From Polyangiaceae bacterium (GTDB taxonomy: Bacteria > Myxococcota_A > Polyangia > Polyangiales > Polyangiaceae): a DNA stretch of 64,000 nucleotides. The position numbers were made by a program, and so were the translations under genes. The DNA is taken from assembly GCA_016712345.1 (NCBI GenBank), contig JADJRH010000011.1, forward strand, positions 4,526,001-4,590,000, given 5' to 3'. Under the pieces are notes generated by a model, which did no database searches, had not been told where the DNA came from, and saw only the letters and a program-made list of their open reading frames with translations. Positions 16,935-25,538 of this stretch are shown here, piece by piece; position 1 is the stretch's first letter; the number at the start of each line of letters is the position of its first letter.

Positions 16935-17773
16935 TTTTTCTCAAATTCGGCGCGTTCCGCTGCCGGATCGGTGATGGGTAGACCGAGGTCAACCTTCATC
17001 GGGTTGAATAGACCGGTCTTCTTATGATGATTGGCATGGAAGTAGATGCCGTGCCAGATGCGGTTTCCTACCCAATAGAAACCATGGTCCAAGTTGACGG
17101 GGCGAAAGTTTTGGGTAGGCGAAAACGCGTCGTGGGTAGACCAGTTGAAGTGGGCCAAGTGCAAAATGCCCACGACAGTCGCGGGTAGAAACAGCATAAA
17201 AAAGACAACAGGCCCGAGTAGGGTATACCAGAACATGACGAGCAGAACGCCCACACCGAAGCTCACAAGCGCTCGAACCTTTTCGTGGCGGCGATTTTCA
17301 GGCGTATCCCCAAATGTGTCCATGTACTGCTGCTGGAGCTGCCGCTCGACGTTCACAACCATGTGCCAAACGAACTTCCAATAACTCGGCATAACAGCGT
17401 GCGGATCACGCTCCACGTCGTCGGAATAGCGATGGTGCCTCTGATGGATGATCTCCCACGAGGCAAAGCGGGTGAGGACAACCATTCCACAGAGTTCACC
17501 CACCAGGCGATTGGCCCACCGGGGAAAACTGTTATGGGTGCAGTTGTGTACCCATACGCTGCACAAAATCTGAATGTGGCAAACAATGGGCAGAAGCGCC
17601 AACAGACGAACATCCCAAGTTTGCACGATGGGCTTATATTCAACCGCGCGAAACGCGAGGAGCGCCGCCGCCAGAATCACCGCATAAACACCGTCATACC
17701 AAAGGTAGAAGTGCTTGTTTCTGCGAAACTGGGTGAACGGCAGGGACTTGAAAGTGGTCGCAATGGCAGTCAC
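16922..17773 (-). CDS. Membrane fatty acid desaturase family protein
   Basis: A 283-residue integral membrane di-iron enzyme. Three histidine boxes are visible: HNCTHNSF (HxxxH), HQRHHRYSDD (HxxHH) and HANHHKKTG (HxxHH). Hydrophobic helices lie at about 30-45, 60-75, 175-205. It starts MTAIATTFKSLPFTQFRRNKHFYLWYD. The substrate could be an acyl chain, sterol or carotenoid. A second desaturase-family gene is divergent from it, 248 bp away, suggesting a shared control region. Confidence 0.85.
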   Translation of the reverse strand: MTAIATTFKSLPFTQFRRNKHFYLWYDGVYAVILAAALLAFRAVEYKPIVQTWDVRLLALLPIVCHIQILCSVWVHNCTHNSFPRWANRLVGELCGMVVLTRFASWEIIHQRHHRYSDDVERDPHAVMPSYWKFVWHMVVNVERQLQQQYMDTFGDTPENRRHEKVRALVSFGVGVLLVMFWYTLLGPVVFFMLFLPATVVGILHLAHFNWSTHDAFSPTQNFRPVNLDHGFYWVGNRIWHGIYFHANHHKKTGLFNPMKVDLGLPITDPAAERAEFEKNQKR

Positions 17774-18021
17774 GGCGGATGGTTCGCAATTAACCCAGAA
17801 CAGGATGCCTGTCTACGAAGCGACGAATCAAATTCGAGCTGGGACAGCCTGCAAAAAAACCGCGCTACGCAAACGATTCGCCACTGTGCGCTGTGCTTCA
17901 CAACGCAACACAAAAGCGCGTACAAGCGTGCTCGGCGCGAATCGAGATACGCAGTCAGCAGTGCTGTCCCACCGATGCACAATCGTTGTTGTGACTCAGT
18001 GACAGTGATAAGCACCTTGCC

Positions 18022-19032
18022 GTGAGCACCAAAGTTGCGGCGACGTTTCGAGAGACGGCCGGAGGCAGTACACCGCCCGCTACCGGCCGCACTTCATCCA
18101 CCGGGGAGACGTGGCTTGTAAAGCACCCCGCTGAGTGGAGACAAATCGGTATTATCGCGGTTTATTTGGCGCTCCTTTTTTCGATGTATTTCGTTAGCTA
18201 TTGCCGAAATCCTCTGTTTTTTGCGGGTGCGTGTTACTTCAGCTTTCTCAACACGGTGGTCATCCACAATCATCTCCACCAGGGCATCTTCAAGAGTCGA
18301 AAGCTCAACATGGTGTGGCGCGCGGTGCTGTCGTTTGGAGCGCTCTACCCGGCCTCGGCGAACATCCCCTCTCACAACTTGGTACATCACCATTTTGACG
18401 ACGATGGGCAGCCGGATTGGGCGGCACCTGAACATGTCAACTTCAGGTGGAATCTACTCAACCTTATCCATTTTCCAAACGTGGCCGGGCCCAACACATT
18501 TGCGGGCGTTCAGAGGTGGGCAAAGCTCGCCGGGCGCGCGGATTTTAGGCGCCAATACCTTTTTGAAAACGTGTTTGCCTTCGGTCTAACCGCGGCCCTC
18601 CTAGCCTACGATTTTTGGAATTGTTTGTTTTTTATCGTCCTGCCTCAACTCTACGGTGCGCGCTGCATATTGCGCATCAACCTCATTCAACACGACGCAT
18701 GTGACGTATCGAGCGAATGGAATCATTCGCGCAATTTCGTGGGTAGAGCGTTCAATTGGATTATGTGCAATAACGGCTACCATACTATCCATCACAACCG
18801 TGCCGGGTTGCATTGGTCGGTTCTGCACAGTGCTCACGCCAAAGAGGTTATCCCGCGAATTGACCCGTCGCTCGACGAACCATCCATGATCGCTTATCTG
18901 GTTAAGACCTACTTGCTCCACTTCGCGCGGCCGGAAAAGCGGGATGTGGCGGCGGCTGAAAGGCGCGGGCAGTCAAGCGACTTGGCGTCGCGACAAGTGC
19001 GACGGGCTGAGGCTGAAGAGGCAAGTCGTTAA
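18022..19032 (+). CDS. Membrane fatty acid desaturase family protein
   Basis: A 336-residue protein with the same fold as its divergent neighbour but only distantly similar. Histidine boxes are HNHLHQG (HxxxH, about 82-86), HNLVHHHFDDDGQPDW (HxxHH, about 119-123) and HTIHHNRAGLHWS (HxxHH, about 254-258), plus an extra His in IQHDACD and NHSRN. Membrane helices lie near 45-65, 65-80, 190-215. The pattern NGYHTIHHNRAGLHWS matches beta-carotene-ketolase/desaturase-like members. Substrate unknown. The next gene starts 10 bp downstream and is probably co-transcribed. Confidence 0.85.
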   Translation: MSTKVAATFRETAGGSTPPATGRTSSTGETWLVKHPAEWRQIGIIAVYLALLFSMYFVSYCRNPLFFAGACYFSFLNTVVIHNHLHQGIFKSRKLNMVWRAVLSFGALYPASANIPSHNLVHHHFDDDGQPDWAAPEHVNFRWNLLNLIHFPNVAGPNTFAGVQRWAKLAGRADFRRQYLFENVFAFGLTAALLAYDFWNCLFFIVLPQLYGARCILRINLIQHDACDVSSEWNHSRNFVGRAFNWIMCNNGYHTIHHNRAGLHWSVLHSAHAKEVIPRIDPSLDEPSMIAYLVKTYLLHFARPEKRDVAAAERRGQSSDLASRQVRRAEAEEASR

Positions 19033-19042
19033 AGGTGCCGTC

Positions 19043-19921
19043 GTGCTCACACGTGAAATCATGGGCGCGCTGGCGCTCGCCATTCTCTGGGTAACCACGT
19101 TGCTTGTGGCCGGGGTGGCCTTCAAACAAGCGACTTCGCATCTTCGGCGACTTCGTTCGCTCACCCCTCTTGTTCCAGGACAAGAAGGTGTAGGGCTGTT
19201 GAGAGGCACCGTCCAAGAGGGGCACGGTGAAGAGTCTGCCCTTGCTCGATACGAGGTTTCACAGGTGGGTAGAGCCGGAGCCGATGAAGGCAGGCGACGC
19301 ACCATCCATTTCAGCGATCGCACGTTTAGCGGAGCCGTGTTTGGCGGCAAGGTTAAAGTGGCAAACGTGGAACTGGATATCCGCGCCGGAGATGGCGACA
19401 TTTGGCCCGAAAGAGGCGCCGTACTGAGCGAGGCCAACTGTTCTGACCAAGCTCAATTTGTACGGGTATACGAAGAAGCTCGAAAAGCCCGCGGTCATCT
19501 CCGCTCTGTCAAGGTGAACCTGAAAAAGGGTGACACTGTTTGGGTCTTTGGAAAGGTGCGCAAAGAGGGAAACTCGTTTTCTCTCGGCGATCCCGCCGGA
19601 GATTCGATTCTGATCAGCGCGGTCGACCCACGGGCGTTTTCACGAGGAAAGGCTCTTTTCGCAATCACGTTTGCGTGGGTGGAGTTGGTCATTGCCGGTG
19701 GGATCACATTCCTCGCCCTTATGCCACCGCGATTTGACGGTTGGCCGAGCAAGGTGGGGGGACTCTTGGGGCTTGCGTTTTTCTTGAGTGTTCAGCCGAT
19801 TGGAACAGCGGTGCGCGACGCCGTACGTGCTCCAAGCCGCGCTTTCGTTCGAGGTCGATGGGTGGAGCCCAACCCCGAACGGGACTCTACCGCGGCGAGC
19901 CGGAGCGCTGCCGGCGCTTGA
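19043..19921 (+). CDS. Hypothetical membrane protein
   Basis: About 292 residues from GTG 19043, with AAAGGTG upstream as a ribosome site. One helix lies at the N-terminus (GALALAILWVTTLLVAGVAF) and two near the end (LFAITFAWVELVIAGGITFLAL, VGGLLGLAFFLSV), with a soluble domain of about 170 residues between. The soluble part (GVGLLRGTVQEG, RYEVSQVGRA, VWVFGKVRKEGNSFSL) recalls GIDE-type membrane proteins but I cannot confirm that. It follows the desaturase by 10 bp. The 3' end overlaps the convergent subtilase gene by 35 bp. Confidence 0.65.
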   Translation: MLTREIMGALALAILWVTTLLVAGVAFKQATSHLRRLRSLTPLVPGQEGVGLLRGTVQEGHGEESALARYEVSQVGRAGADEGRRRTIHFSDRTFSGAVFGGKVKVANVELDIRAGDGDIWPERGAVLSEANCSDQAQFVRVYEEARKARGHLRSVKVNLKKGDTVWVFGKVRKEGNSFSLGDPAGDSILISAVDPRAFSRGKALFAITFAWVELVIAGGITFLALMPPRFDGWPSKVGGLLGLAFFLSVQPIGTAVRDAVRAPSRAFVRGRWVEPNPERDSTAASRSAAGA

Positions 19922-22472
19922 GTTTGCGTTGAACGGCCAATAAACAAAGCCCCGCGAGAAACCAACCCTCCCGCGGGCTCCGGGGAGCAGCTGACAGGGA
20001 GCAGGGCCCGCCGCCGCCGATGTACACTTCAGGCTTTGCGTTGGGGTCGGGTAGATCGGTTTTTTCAACCACCTTCACCACCGAAAGCGCCGCTGCCGTG
20101 CGACCGGTTGAATCGGTCACACGAACTTTGGAGGTGAAAGTGCCGAGATTTTCGGTAGGAACAACGAGGACGGCACCTTTGAGAACTTCATCAAAAATGC
20201 CATCGTAGTCGCGATCAACGTCAACTGTCAGGTTTGTTTCAGGCTCGTCGGGATCCGTCAACACCAAAGGCACATTGCCTTCCGACCCCTGTTCAACAGT
20301 AACCGCCTGCACGGTAATCTGAGGCGCGGAACCGCCGGGAGGGGCTTTTCCAAAGAGTGATTGGTAGATTTGAATCTTACCATACCCATAGTCGGTGTTG
20401 GGAGCGGGCCCCGCCGAAAGCACAGGTTCATCTGCCAGTGCTCCTTTCTTGAGGGCTTCTTTTACGTCCGATTGGGTCATACCCGGTGTCTGCGCCAGAA
20501 GAAGGGCAGCACTGCCCGCAACGTGGGGACTTGCCCCCGATGTTCCGCCGTAGATGAAGTGCACCGAAGGTTGACCTTCGCGGTATCCGGCGGTGATGGG
20601 ATCATCCGGGGCCGAAATCCAGAGGATCGGTTCACCGTCAATACGTGTTCCCCGACCTGAATAAGACGCCCTTACGCCGGGCGCGTCTCCCCAATACCCG
20701 TGGCCTGTGTACGCCGCGATGGGCATCCCATTGTCGGCGGTGCCGGGGTAGCCGATGTAGTGTTCCTCGCTCTGGTGTTCAGGAAAATAAATGCCCTTTC
20801 CCCAACCTGAAATTTCATCGGCGACATATCCAATTAACGTGACGGGCTGAGCGTCGGGCGCCGCCGGGTCTGTCACATGAATTTTCCAGCTTCCGGTAGG
20901 GATGGGGTTGGGCTGCAACTCGTTGAACAGGTAAAAGTCCATGCGAGCGGTGCCTCGACTGGAATCGACACGGGTGGCATAAACGGTCAGACCATCGTGC
21001 CACGGTTCGTAGATGGTGTTTGTGTTTGAAAGTTCTTTTGTGAAACCCGTTGGGTCTTCCACAACAAAAACGAGGTCGCGCGTTGTGTCTCGCCACAAAA
21101 ACGATGCGCCGAAAAAGGTAAACCCATATCCGGTGGGTACCTCCACAGGTACATCGTTGACCTGCCCCGGAGTGAGGGGATGTTTGTACAACTTTTCAGA
21201 ACCGGAGAGGTTGCCGGCCGGGTTGACGTGGATCATGCCCTCGGCCCCGGTTGAATCAATAAACTTCTCCATCGCGCTCGACCCGTCCAGGTGATAGCCA
21301 TACCAGGGTGCGTACTCATGAAGCACCACCCGGGCGCCCTGGTCCCGGCAAAACTTAGCAAGTTGAAGTTCAGCCGTTCCGTCGGTGTTGGTGGCCATCA
21401 CCAGGTCGGCCCCCGGCGCCATACCCACGAGACGAGTGAGCCCCGGGGTGCCACCTACCAGCACACCCGACGCTCCAGTGCCATGCGCGGCATCAGGGTT
21501 CTCGGGTAGGTCAATTAGGTTTTGGCCACGCAGGTACACTTTCTTGTCAAAACGAACCGCTTTTACTTTTGACGACCCGAGGGCCACGAGTTTTTCTCCA
21601 ACATCAAGCTTCCCATTGCGGTTAACGTCATCGACAAGAAAGAGCGGCTCACCGTAAGTGGGACTGGCTTCTGTAAAACCGGCTTCCGGGCCAAATTCAC
21701 GAACGCCGCTCAAATTCAGGTCGGCATAGAGATAGTCAAACCCGATGTCGAGGGCGGGATCGTCCGAACTAAAAAGCGGATCTTTGTCCCAAATCTGAGT
21801 GGTAAGGCTGTTCAGCGTGCGGAGCACCACCGGATTGCCATCACCGAGCAGGTCAACGGCGTCTGTGTCGGGGGTAAAAATTCCATTGGCGTCTGTATCA
21901 ACCCAGGGCATATAGGGTTTGCCCGCATTGCCGTCGGCCCTGAAGAACAATGGGTGAAAAATATCGATGCCTGAATCAATGTCACAAACGGTAATACCAT
22001 GACCATCAATGGGTAGATCGTCCGCACCCTTTTCGCGCCACACATCCGACGACTGAACCAGCGCCGCGGTATAATCGAGCGGTCGCGGAGCCGGGAAAAG
22101 TGAACCGTCCAAAGACACGCGCACGACGCCTTCGAGATCTGCAATTTGGTCGAGTTTGCTCACCGGAACATTCGCAACAGCAAACGCGGAGAGTGGGCCC
22201 GACGTGGAGGAAAGCGCGCTTACGTCCAATGCCCCTTCTTTTTCGAGGCTCGCCAAGTCGGCGCTGAGCACCGGCCGTTCATACTCAATGACAACGGGTA
22301 AACTCGGTTTGGCAACAGGAATGCCTTTGTTGAGAAATGGTTGAAGACGACTCCGCCTCGCCGCTGCAAATTCAGGCGCGAGTTTTTGCGTTTTGGATGG
22401 AGCCGACCATGCGGTGGCCGACGTGGCAAGAAGCAACGGAGCAACCAACCAAGCGAGTTTCGTACGCATCAA
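19887..22472 (-). CDS. Secreted subtilisin-like serine protease (S8) with MYXO-CTERM-like tail
   Basis: An 861-residue protease. A signal peptide (about 1-23) and propeptide-like region precede the S8 domain. The catalytic Asp is in VCDIDSGIDIFHP (about residue 166), the His in PDAAHGTGASGVLVGG (about 330) and the Ser in YGGTSGASPHVAGSAALLL (about 650). A PA-like insertion and DxDxNG-type calcium-binding stretches (DTDANGIFTPDTD, DVNRNGKLDVGE) are visible. After the catalytic domain come beta-sandwich-like repeats. The C-terminus, GGGGPCSLSAA then a hydrophobic segment and KLKRRQRS, fits a MYXO-CTERM sorting signal. A divergent FGE-like gene lies upstream on the same strand. Confidence 0.9.
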   Translation of the reverse strand: MMRTKLAWLVAPLLLATSATAWSAPSKTQKLAPEFAAARRSRLQPFLNKGIPVAKPSLPVVIEYERPVLSADLASLEKEGALDVSALSSTSGPLSAFAVANVPVSKLDQIADLEGVVRVSLDGSLFPAPRPLDYTAALVQSSDVWREKGADDLPIDGHGITVCDIDSGIDIFHPLFFRADGNAGKPYMPWVDTDANGIFTPDTDAVDLLGDGNPVVLRTLNSLTTQIWDKDPLFSSDDPALDIGFDYLYADLNLSGVREFGPEAGFTEASPTYGEPLFLVDDVNRNGKLDVGEKLVALGSSKVKAVRFDKKVYLRGQNLIDLPENPDAAHGTGASGVLVGGTPGLTRLVGMAPGADLVMATNTDGTAELQLAKFCRDQGARVVLHEYAPWYGYHLDGSSAMEKFIDSTGAEGMIHVNPAGNLSGSEKLYKHPLTPGQVNDVPVEVPTGYGFTFFGASFLWRDTTRDLVFVVEDPTGFTKELSNTNTIYEPWHDGLTVYATRVDSSRGTARMDFYLFNELQPNPIPTGSWKIHVTDPAAPDAQPVTLIGYVADEISGWGKGIYFPEHQSEEHYIGYPGTADNGMPIAAYTGHGYWGDAPGVRASYSGRGTRIDGEPILWISAPDDPITAGYREGQPSVHFIYGGTSGASPHVAGSAALLLAQTPGMTQSDVKEALKKGALADEPVLSAGPAPNTDYGYGKIQIYQSLFGKAPPGGSAPQITVQAVTVEQGSEGNVPLVLTDPDEPETNLTVDVDRDYDGIFDEVLKGAVLVVPTENLGTFTSKVRVTDSTGRTAAALSVVKVVEKTDLPDPNAKPEVYIGGGGPCSLSAAPRSPREGWFLAGLCLLAVQRKLKRRQRSGSPR

Positions 22473-22581
22473 GGCGGGCGCGGAGCAAATCCAATGCCTC
22501 GAAAACTTCCCGCACGCGCATGAAAAAACGGAGCTACGTTCCGCGGCGTGAATGGCGCGCCGTCAATATTCGCACAGCTCC

Positions 22582-23544
22582 TCAAGGCACCGGGGCAGGC
22601 CGAAGTTCGGCGCAACACCGGACTCCTGTGGAGTAGTCAAAATAGTCAAATGGGTGAGCGGTAATGATAGAAGCGCATCCGTCCTTTTTGGAACGCGAAA
22701 AAAAACCTCCGACGAATGTACCTTCAGGGTCATCAATCCACTCGTCAAGGTTTCCTACCATATCGTAGACAGCATCTCCTTCCCATCGGCTTGCGCACGT
22801 TGCAGTCTCTCCCGTCCTGCGCAAGAGCGGCTTGCCGTTGATCTTGACTTGATTCAGTCGAGGGTCGGAGTGGCCCCGACTCGCATCGTTGTGCAGCTCC
22901 ATCGCCGGGTGTCCCTCGCGAAAGATATTGCACTTTCCCTGCTCATATTTGTCACCGTATGGAAACGGGCGATCATCCTCGCCGCGACAGGCTGTGCGCC
23001 ATTCTTCAAGAGTACACAATCGCTTGCCCGCGTTGCGACACGCCGTTTCCGCGAGTTTTCCGGTGGTATACCCATTGGGTAGACTTCCTTTTTTCGAAAC
23101 CGCCCGCGGCTCAAAGTCGCGCTGTTTCTCCCAGGCGGGTAAGATCGGTAGTACCATTTGTTGATCGTCGGGATCGCCCACATTCAGGCGTTCTTTCTCC
23201 CAAGTGCGCTCCGCGAGCAGGGCAAGCTTTTTACTTGGAGCGTAATAAGGAGAGATGGTTTCGCCGGTTCCACTGTCATGGAGAGTGGCCTCAAACCGAT
23301 CGATACAATACCGGTGCGCGACACGAACCATCTCGGGTGGGCAGATTTTTTCGCGCGGCTTTTCTACTGTCGGAGCGGGCGCTGCATCGGCCTCGGCGTC
23401 GCTCCCCGCGTCACTTATAAAAGTGCTTGTTGAACCCGACGACCCCTGCCCTGCGTCCCCCGCTGGATCAGCGTTGTCCCCGGAACATCCGACCAGCAAC
23501 GCGCCCAAGAGAAGCGTTTGCGACCTCCAGTGCGATTGACACAA
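22582..23544 (-). CDS. Lipoprotein with formylglycine-generating-enzyme (sulfatase-modifying) domain
   Basis: Residues after a lipoprotein signal ending ALLVGC carry an Asp/Ala-rich linker and then an FGE/SUMF1-type C-type-lectin fold: PEMVRVAHRYCIDRFEATL, LCTLEEWRTACRGED, AVYDMVGNLDEWIDDPEG and DYSTGVRCCAELRPA at the end. In true FGEs this fold oxidises Cys to formylglycine; many members instead act as scaffold or binding domains, and the paired active-site Cys cannot be verified by eye. Start: TTG 23544 (MCQSHWRSQTLLLGALLVGC) gives a sensible signal; ATG 23622 would give an overlong one. Function is therefore uncertain. Confidence 0.8.
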   Translation of the reverse strand: MCQSHWRSQTLLLGALLVGCSGDNADPAGDAGQGSSGSTSTFISDAGSDAEADAAPAPTVEKPREKICPPEMVRVAHRYCIDRFEATLHDSGTGETISPYYAPSKKLALLAERTWEKERLNVGDPDDQQMVLPILPAWEKQRDFEPRAVSKKGSLPNGYTTGKLAETACRNAGKRLCTLEEWRTACRGEDDRPFPYGDKYEQGKCNIFREGHPAMELHNDASRGHSDPRLNQVKINGKPLLRRTGETATCASRWEGDAVYDMVGNLDEWIDDPEGTFVGGFFSRSKKDGCASIITAHPFDYFDYSTGVRCCAELRPAPVP

Positions 23545-23712
23545 ACGCCTTACAAAATAGGCAAATCGTGCAACGCAGACTGGACCGTCGAGATGTTCTT
23601 GCGCAGGTTTCTCCACTTCCATGAGCCGTTCCAATAGAATCACGCGTCTAGTCGACCGAGCAGCCGGTTGGGAGTGCCGCCGGCTTGATTTGGCACTATT
23701 CGGAGGTTTCCG

Positions 23713-23895
23713 ATGAGCTTGAAGGTTAAGGCGTTGGTGTTGGCGGCTGTGGCGGCTTTGGCAGTAAGCATCGTCGGCTGCGGCGGTGATGAAAAGAAGG
23801 CGGAGACCCCGCCGGCCGGTACGGCTGAGCCGACTGCGGCGCCCACGGGTGAGCCCGCTCCGGCTGCGACCGGCACGGCTGCTCCTGCGCAGTGA
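23713..23895 (+). CDS. Small Ala/Pro-rich lipoprotein, paralogue of precursor N-terminus
   Basis: Sixty residues from ATG 23713. MSLKVKALVLAAVAALAVSIVGC is a lipoprotein signal with Cys at residue 23; the rest is EKKAETPPAGTAEPTAAP and ends APAQ. The bases GGAGGTTTCCGATG around its start are identical to those around the start of the Cys-rich precursor at 24227, and both proteins share signal, lipobox, E(Q/K)K-E-P-rich linker and APAQ end. This one lacks the Cys-rich core, so it looks like a paralogue or the shortened sister of the precursor. It ends before a strong terminator. Confidence 0.75.
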   Translation: MSLKVKALVLAAVAALAVSIVGCGGDEKKAETPPAGTAEPTAAPTGEPAPAATGTAAPAQ

Positions 23896-24226
23896 CACAA
23901 TAACCGAAGCAGTCTGCGCGGCGGTAACATTCGAGAGAATGCCTGCTTTGCAGTTTGAATCGGGAGAAACGGCCCCTCATTGGGGCCGTTTCTTTTTTGT
24001 CCACAAAAATAATCGTATCACTCGCGGCCTTGTTTTTTCTACTTCACGCAGGTCATCTTCGCTCAACCGAAAAAATATTTCGCGAGCGCGAAACCGCTCC
24101 GGCGGTGCGGCGTAGTACGAGCAATTCCGGGTGGCCGACGCATTTCGACACTCGCATCGCGCGATCCCGGCGAACAATCACGTCAAGGTTCGAGCAGAAC
24201 ACAGTCAACCGTTTTGGAGGTTTCCG
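23896..24226. other. Intergenic region between two small lipoprotein genes
   Basis: About 330 bases. It holds the intrinsic terminator at 23966-23998. The rest (to 24215) is AT-richer around 24000-24100 and probably contains the promoter of the Cys-rich precursor operon. I could not single out a convincing operator or a gene. Confidence 0.5.
23966..23998 (+). terminator. Intrinsic terminator after small lipoprotein gene
   Basis: A perfect 11-bp stem, GAAACGGCCCC at 23966-23976 and GGGGCCGTTTC at 23982-23992, with a TCATT loop and a TTTTTT tract at 23993-23998. It lies about 70 bases after the stop of the 60-residue lipoprotein gene and separates it from the Cys-rich precursor operon. This is the clearest intrinsic terminator in the window. 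Confidence 0.92.
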
Positions 24227-24520
24227 ATGGCGATCGATTTGGGCAAAGCATTGGCGTTTACGGCGGTAGGTGGTTTCTTGGCTGGTATCGCGGGGTGCGC
24301 AGAACAAAAGCCGGCCGAGAGCCCGGCGGCCGACCCCAATGCCGCCCCAGCCGCCGCAAAAGATTGCTGCGCCGGCAAAAACAGCTGTGAAGGCAAAGGC
24401 GGCTGTCATGTGGAAGGAAAAAACGCCTGCGCTGGTAAGAACAAGTGCAAAGGCCAAGGTGGGTGCAAGTCGCGCTCAGACTGTCAGCCCGCAGCTCCCG
24501 CCCCCGCCCCCGCCCAGTGA
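24227..24520 (+). CDS. Cys-rich bufferin-like RiPP precursor lipoprotein
   Basis: Ninety-seven residues. The first 24 are a secretory signal ending GIAGC, which fits a lipobox (Cys24). An Ala/Pro linker follows, then a core (about 45-86) with eight Cys in two near-repeats: CAGKNSCEGKGGC (48-60) and CAGKNKCKGQGGC (68-80), flanked by KDC and SDC. It ends in an Ala/Pro tail. The gene is directly upstream of a DUF692 enzyme and a DUF2063 protein, the pair that modifies Cys in bufferin or HvfA-type precursors so they bind copper. The core pattern resembles the EGKCG/CKGQGGC type more than DUF2282. I infer a metal-binding RiPP. The ribosome site GGAGG is strong. Confidence 0.82.
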   Translation: MAIDLGKALAFTAVGGFLAGIAGCAEQKPAESPAADPNAAPAAAKDCCAGKNSCEGKGGCHVEGKNACAGKNKCKGQGGCKSRSDCQPAAPAPAPAQ

Positions 24521-24641
24521 TAGAGCGCTTCTGTCGCGCCTAAACCCGGTAGAAATAGGGTTTGCAGCACGTGAGCCGATGGTATGGTAGACGAACAGCT
24601 ACCATCCATCGGTCTTGCTGTTTTGTGGAGGAGCCGCCGCC

Positions 24642-25538
24642 GTGAGCAGTCAAGTTCCCAGAATGGGTCTACCGGATTTGGGGGTTGGGGTGGGGCTTCG
24701 AATTCCGCATTACGGGGTGATCTTTGAACAGAATCCCGCCATGGATTGGTTTGAGATTATCAGCGAAAATTTCATGGGTAGAGGCGGCATGCCGCGCCGC
24801 AACTTGGACAAGGCGCTTTCTCGCTACCCTGTTGTCCAACACGGCGTTTCGCTTTCAATAGGTTCGGTAGACCCTCTCGATAAAACCTACCTATCCAAGC
24901 TCAAAGACCTCCTCAAACACACGCGTTCTCCGTGGGTCAGCGACCACTTGTGTTGGGCGGGTGTGTCGGGAACCCATCTGCACGATCTGCTGCCACTTCC
25001 CTATACTGAAGAGGCGGTGCGCCACGTTGCCGCCCGCGTAAAAGTTGTACAAGACTACCTTGAAGCTCCTTTTGCGCTGGAAAATGTGTCCTCGTACTTA
25101 ACCTATACTAACAGCACAATGACGGAGTGGGAGTTTGTTTCAGCGGTTGTTGAAGAAGCCGACTGCGGGTTGCTCCTCGACGTGAACAACATCTATGTGT
25201 CGGCCTACAATCACGGCTTTAACGCGCTGGATTACGTGCGGGGAGTTCCGCATCATCGAGTTGTACAGTACCACCTGGCGGGGCATACCAACCACGGTGC
25301 GTACATTATCGATACCCACAGCGGTCACGTGATCGACGAAGTGTGGGATTTGTACAAACAGGCAGTGCAGCTGACAGGTCCGGTATCCACTCTGATTGAA
25401 TGGGACGACGACATTCCCGCGTTTGAAATTCTAGCAGCTGAAGCTGAAAAAGCCCGCGTTTTGAGAACGAGCGCCTGCCAAAAAAAGAACTTGGACACCA
25501 CTCGAAACGCGCCTTTCAGGCTGGAAGGTGCGCTGTGA
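24642..25538 (+). CDS. bufB: DUF692 family RiPP-modifying enzyme (BufB/MbnB/TglH-like)
   Basis: A TIM-barrel, multinuclear iron enzyme family that oxidatively rearranges Cys in peptide precursors. About 298 residues. Start GTG 24642 follows GTGGAGGAG. Family blocks: GVGLRIPHYGVI, MDWFEIISENFMGRGG, VQHGVSLSIGS, WVSDHLCW, FALENVSSYL, GLLLDVNNIYVSAYNHGFNA, HLAGHTNHGAYIIDTHSGHV and TLIEWDDDIP. The His, Asp and Glu residues in these blocks match known metal ligands of MbnB and TglH. It lies 121 bp after the precursor gene, and its TGA overlaps the GTG of the next gene. Confidence 0.93.
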   Translation: MSSQVPRMGLPDLGVGVGLRIPHYGVIFEQNPAMDWFEIISENFMGRGGMPRRNLDKALSRYPVVQHGVSLSIGSVDPLDKTYLSKLKDLLKHTRSPWVSDHLCWAGVSGTHLHDLLPLPYTEEAVRHVAARVKVVQDYLEAPFALENVSSYLTYTNSTMTEWEFVSAVVEEADCGLLLDVNNIYVSAYNHGFNALDYVRGVPHHRVVQYHLAGHTNHGAYIIDTHSGHVIDEVWDLYKQAVQLTGPVSTLIEWDDDIPAFEILAAEAEKARVLRTSACQKKNLDTTRNAPFRLEGAL

